A stretch of 41,822 nt of DNA from Bacteroidales bacterium. Lineage in GTDB: Bacteria > Bacteroidota > Bacteroidia > Bacteroidales > PWNQ01. The DNA lies in contig PWNQ01000219.1 in assembly GCA_003557725.1 (NCBI GenBank), forward strand, positions 1 to 41,822. Direction: 5' to 3'. Below, piece after piece: positions 40,623-41,822 of this stretch (the stretch's first letter is position 1; every line of letters begins with the position of its first letter). Made by a program: the position numbers and the translations under genes. Under the pieces are notes generated by a model, which worked only from the letters and a program-made list of their open reading frames with translations, did not search any database and had not been told where the DNA came from.

Positions 40623-41669
40623 TCACCGGTATATCCTTTGTCGATTTAAGTGGCGGTGGTAGGCGCGTGATTTGTTGTTGTGCTCCCTTAATGTTTTTGA
40701 AAACTCATGATATCCGGGTCTGGATGCACTGGCCACAAAAAACAGGTAGCTGTGGTTTTCATAGTTGAGCACTTTGTCAATGGCTATGGGTTCCGGCATG
40801 CTGATGGGTCCCGGAGGTAGCCCGGGGTGCATATATGTATTATAGGGTGAGGGGATTGTTTTATGTTTGTTAAGTACTCGTCGTATGCTCCAGTCGCCGG
40901 CGGCATATTTGAGCGTAGGGTCAGCCTGCAGCTTCATGTTTCGCTCCAGGCGGTTGATAAACACCCCCGCGATGCGGGCCATTTCTGACACCTTATTGGT
41001 TTCTTCCTGGACAATGGATGCCAGGGTAGCCACCTTATGAGGGGTGAGGCCTGTCTGTTCAGCCTTTCTTCTTCGCGTTTCGTTCCAGAAGCTTTGGTGC
41101 TCACGGTGCATGCGCCTGATAAATCCCCGGGCACTGGTAGTCCAGTAAAACTCATAAGTGTTTGGAATAAAAAAGGCCAAAGGGTCTGGCGTGTGTCCCA
41201 GTAGCTCTTCCCAGAGAGCCTGGTCATTAACGGCCTCCATTATCTCTGCCGAGTCGATCTGAAGCTGATTGCCTGCACTCCGGGCCATCTCTTCAATCAT
41301 GCGGATGTTGTTAAAGGTCACGTTAACCGGGGTCTGAGATCCCGACCTGAGCGTGTTCACCAGCCGGTTAAGGGTAATGTCCGGGGGAATCCGGTAATGA
41401 CCCGGATGGATATTCTCCGGAAGTTTCTTTGCACGGGCGGTGCGATGAAAAAGAACCGTGTCGGAAACCACACCTTTGGAAAAAAGGGAGTCACAAAGAG
41501 CCCGGTAACCGGAAGAAGAGGGGATATATAGATAAACAGGCTGACTGTGAGTGCCTGCCCGGTCAATAAAAACCGACTTGTAGGTGATATAAAGGTATAT
41601 CCCTAAAGAAATAAGCAGAAGCAGAAATAAACCCAAAATGCCTGTTATGATTTTTGTTCGCCTTTTCAT
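40623..41669 (-). CDS. mltG: Endolytic murein transglycosylase MltG (YceG-like)
   Basis: 348 residues. One N-terminal transmembrane helix (about 8-28, IITGILGLFLLLLISLGIYL) places the enzyme in the periplasm on the inner membrane. A LysM-like region follows (YLYIPSSSGYRALCDSLFSK, GHYRIPPDITLNRLVNTLR). The YceG catalytic domain has FIPNTYEFYW, LASIVQEETNKVSEMARIAG (Glu223 aligns with the catalytic Glu218 of E. coli MltG), VFINRLERNMKLQADPTLKY, SPYNTYMHPGLPPGPI and YLFFVA. MltG cleaves nascent glycan strands and is thought to set their length. Length is normal and all key residues are present. The gene is separated by 152 bp from the hydrolase operon, which has its own promoter. Confidence 0.95.
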   Translation of the reverse strand: MKRRTKIITGILGLFLLLLISLGIYLYITYKSVFIDRAGTHSQPVYLYIPSSSGYRALCDSLFSKGVVSDTVLFHRTARAKKLPENIHPGHYRIPPDITLNRLVNTLRSGSQTPVNVTFNNIRMIEEMARSAGNQLQIDSAEIMEAVNDQALWEELLGHTPDPLAFFIPNTYEFYWTTSARGFIRRMHREHQSFWNETRRRKAEQTGLTPHKVATLASIVQEETNKVSEMARIAGVFINRLERNMKLQADPTLKYAAGDWSIRRVLNKHKTIPSPYNTYMHPGLPPGPISMPEPIAIDKVLNYENHSYLFFVASASRPGYHEFSKTLREHNNKSRAYHRHLNRQRIYR

Positions 41670-41730
41670 CTGTTTATAATTTTCTATATTGCTTAATATC
41701 TGATAGTTGTATTATCGACACCACAGCGAA

Positions 41731-41756
41731 TCCCGAATTCTCGGGACAGGTCCCGA
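41731..41756. repeat. Overlapping small palindromes
   Basis: TCCCGA-ATTC-TCGGGA (41731-41746) overlaps TCGGGAC-AG-GTCCCGA (41741-41756). The two share the TCGGGA arm and could form alternative hairpins. They lie in the gene-free segment upstream of mltG. Confidence 0.5.
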
Positions 41757-41808
41757 AGGGGTGACATGATTATTTCTTCGCCTCCTCGCATCATTTCCCG
41801 GCGCGCGC

Positions 41809-41822
41809 CCCCGGCCCCTAAA
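41809..41822 (+). repeat. Window end matches MITE interior
   Basis: CCCCGGCCCCTAAA is identical to 14 bases within MITE copy C (around 3953-3966), but the sequence before it differs from the MITE. The segment 41757-41808 is unusually G/C-rich near its end (GGCGCGCGCCCCC). Confidence 0.4.

Overview
The window comes from a member of the Bacteroidota, most likely an anaerobic or facultatively anaerobic lineage. Four lines of evidence support this: three giant proteins ending in type IX secretion (T9SS) C-terminal sorting domains, Bacteroidota-type promoters (TTTG, then TAnnTTTG) with no clear Shine-Dalgarno sequences, typical Bacteroidota families (GEVED, DUF2279, MutS2), and a pyruvate:ferredoxin oxidoreductase.

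Left part (1-8.0 kb): mutS2 and a dihydroorotate-dehydrogenase-like flavoprotein gene lie on the minus strand. On the plus strand is nifJ (pyruvate:ferredoxin oxidoreductase), split into two reading frames by what looks like one missing base in an A run. A miniature inverted-repeat element (MITE) of 151 bp, with 16-bp terminal inverted repeats and 6-bp target duplications, occurs four times in the window (1-118, 2785-2850, 3907-4057, 18240-18385). A strong stem-loop at 8010-8043 closes this part.

Middle (8.1-36.2 kb, two thirds of the window): three consecutive minus-strand genes encode giant secreted mosaic proteins of 3293, 2763 and 3072 residues. Each has a signal peptide, an N-terminal jelly-roll-type or GEVED module, Fn3 domains, two or three glycine-rich domains closely resembling the glycine-rich domain of the animal receptors ALK/LTK, CARDB-like domains, long arrays of PKD/Ig-like repeats, and a T9SS type A tail. 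The first two have a MAM-like - Fn3 - glycine-rich order that recalls the MAM - glycine-rich order of ALK. The third also carries a parallel beta-helix, a lamin-tail domain and HYR-type repeats. All three genes have the same -7 box (TATATTTG). The leader of the 3072-residue gene holds three strong hairpins, plus a 12-bp pairing from the mRNA 5' end that competes with the hairpin next to the start codon.

Right part (36.7-41.7 kb): a divergent YchF-like P-loop NTPase (plus strand) is convergent with a minus-strand cluster. That cluster comprises mltG (endolytic transglycosylase), a periplasmic alpha/beta-hydrolase fold protein lacking its catalytic Ser and His, a DUF2279 protein, a start-less outer-membrane beta-barrel fragment, and a TPR lipoprotein. 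This looks like cell-envelope housekeeping. The window begins inside a MITE copy and ends in sequence matching the MITE interior, so both ends may be repeat-caused assembly breaks.
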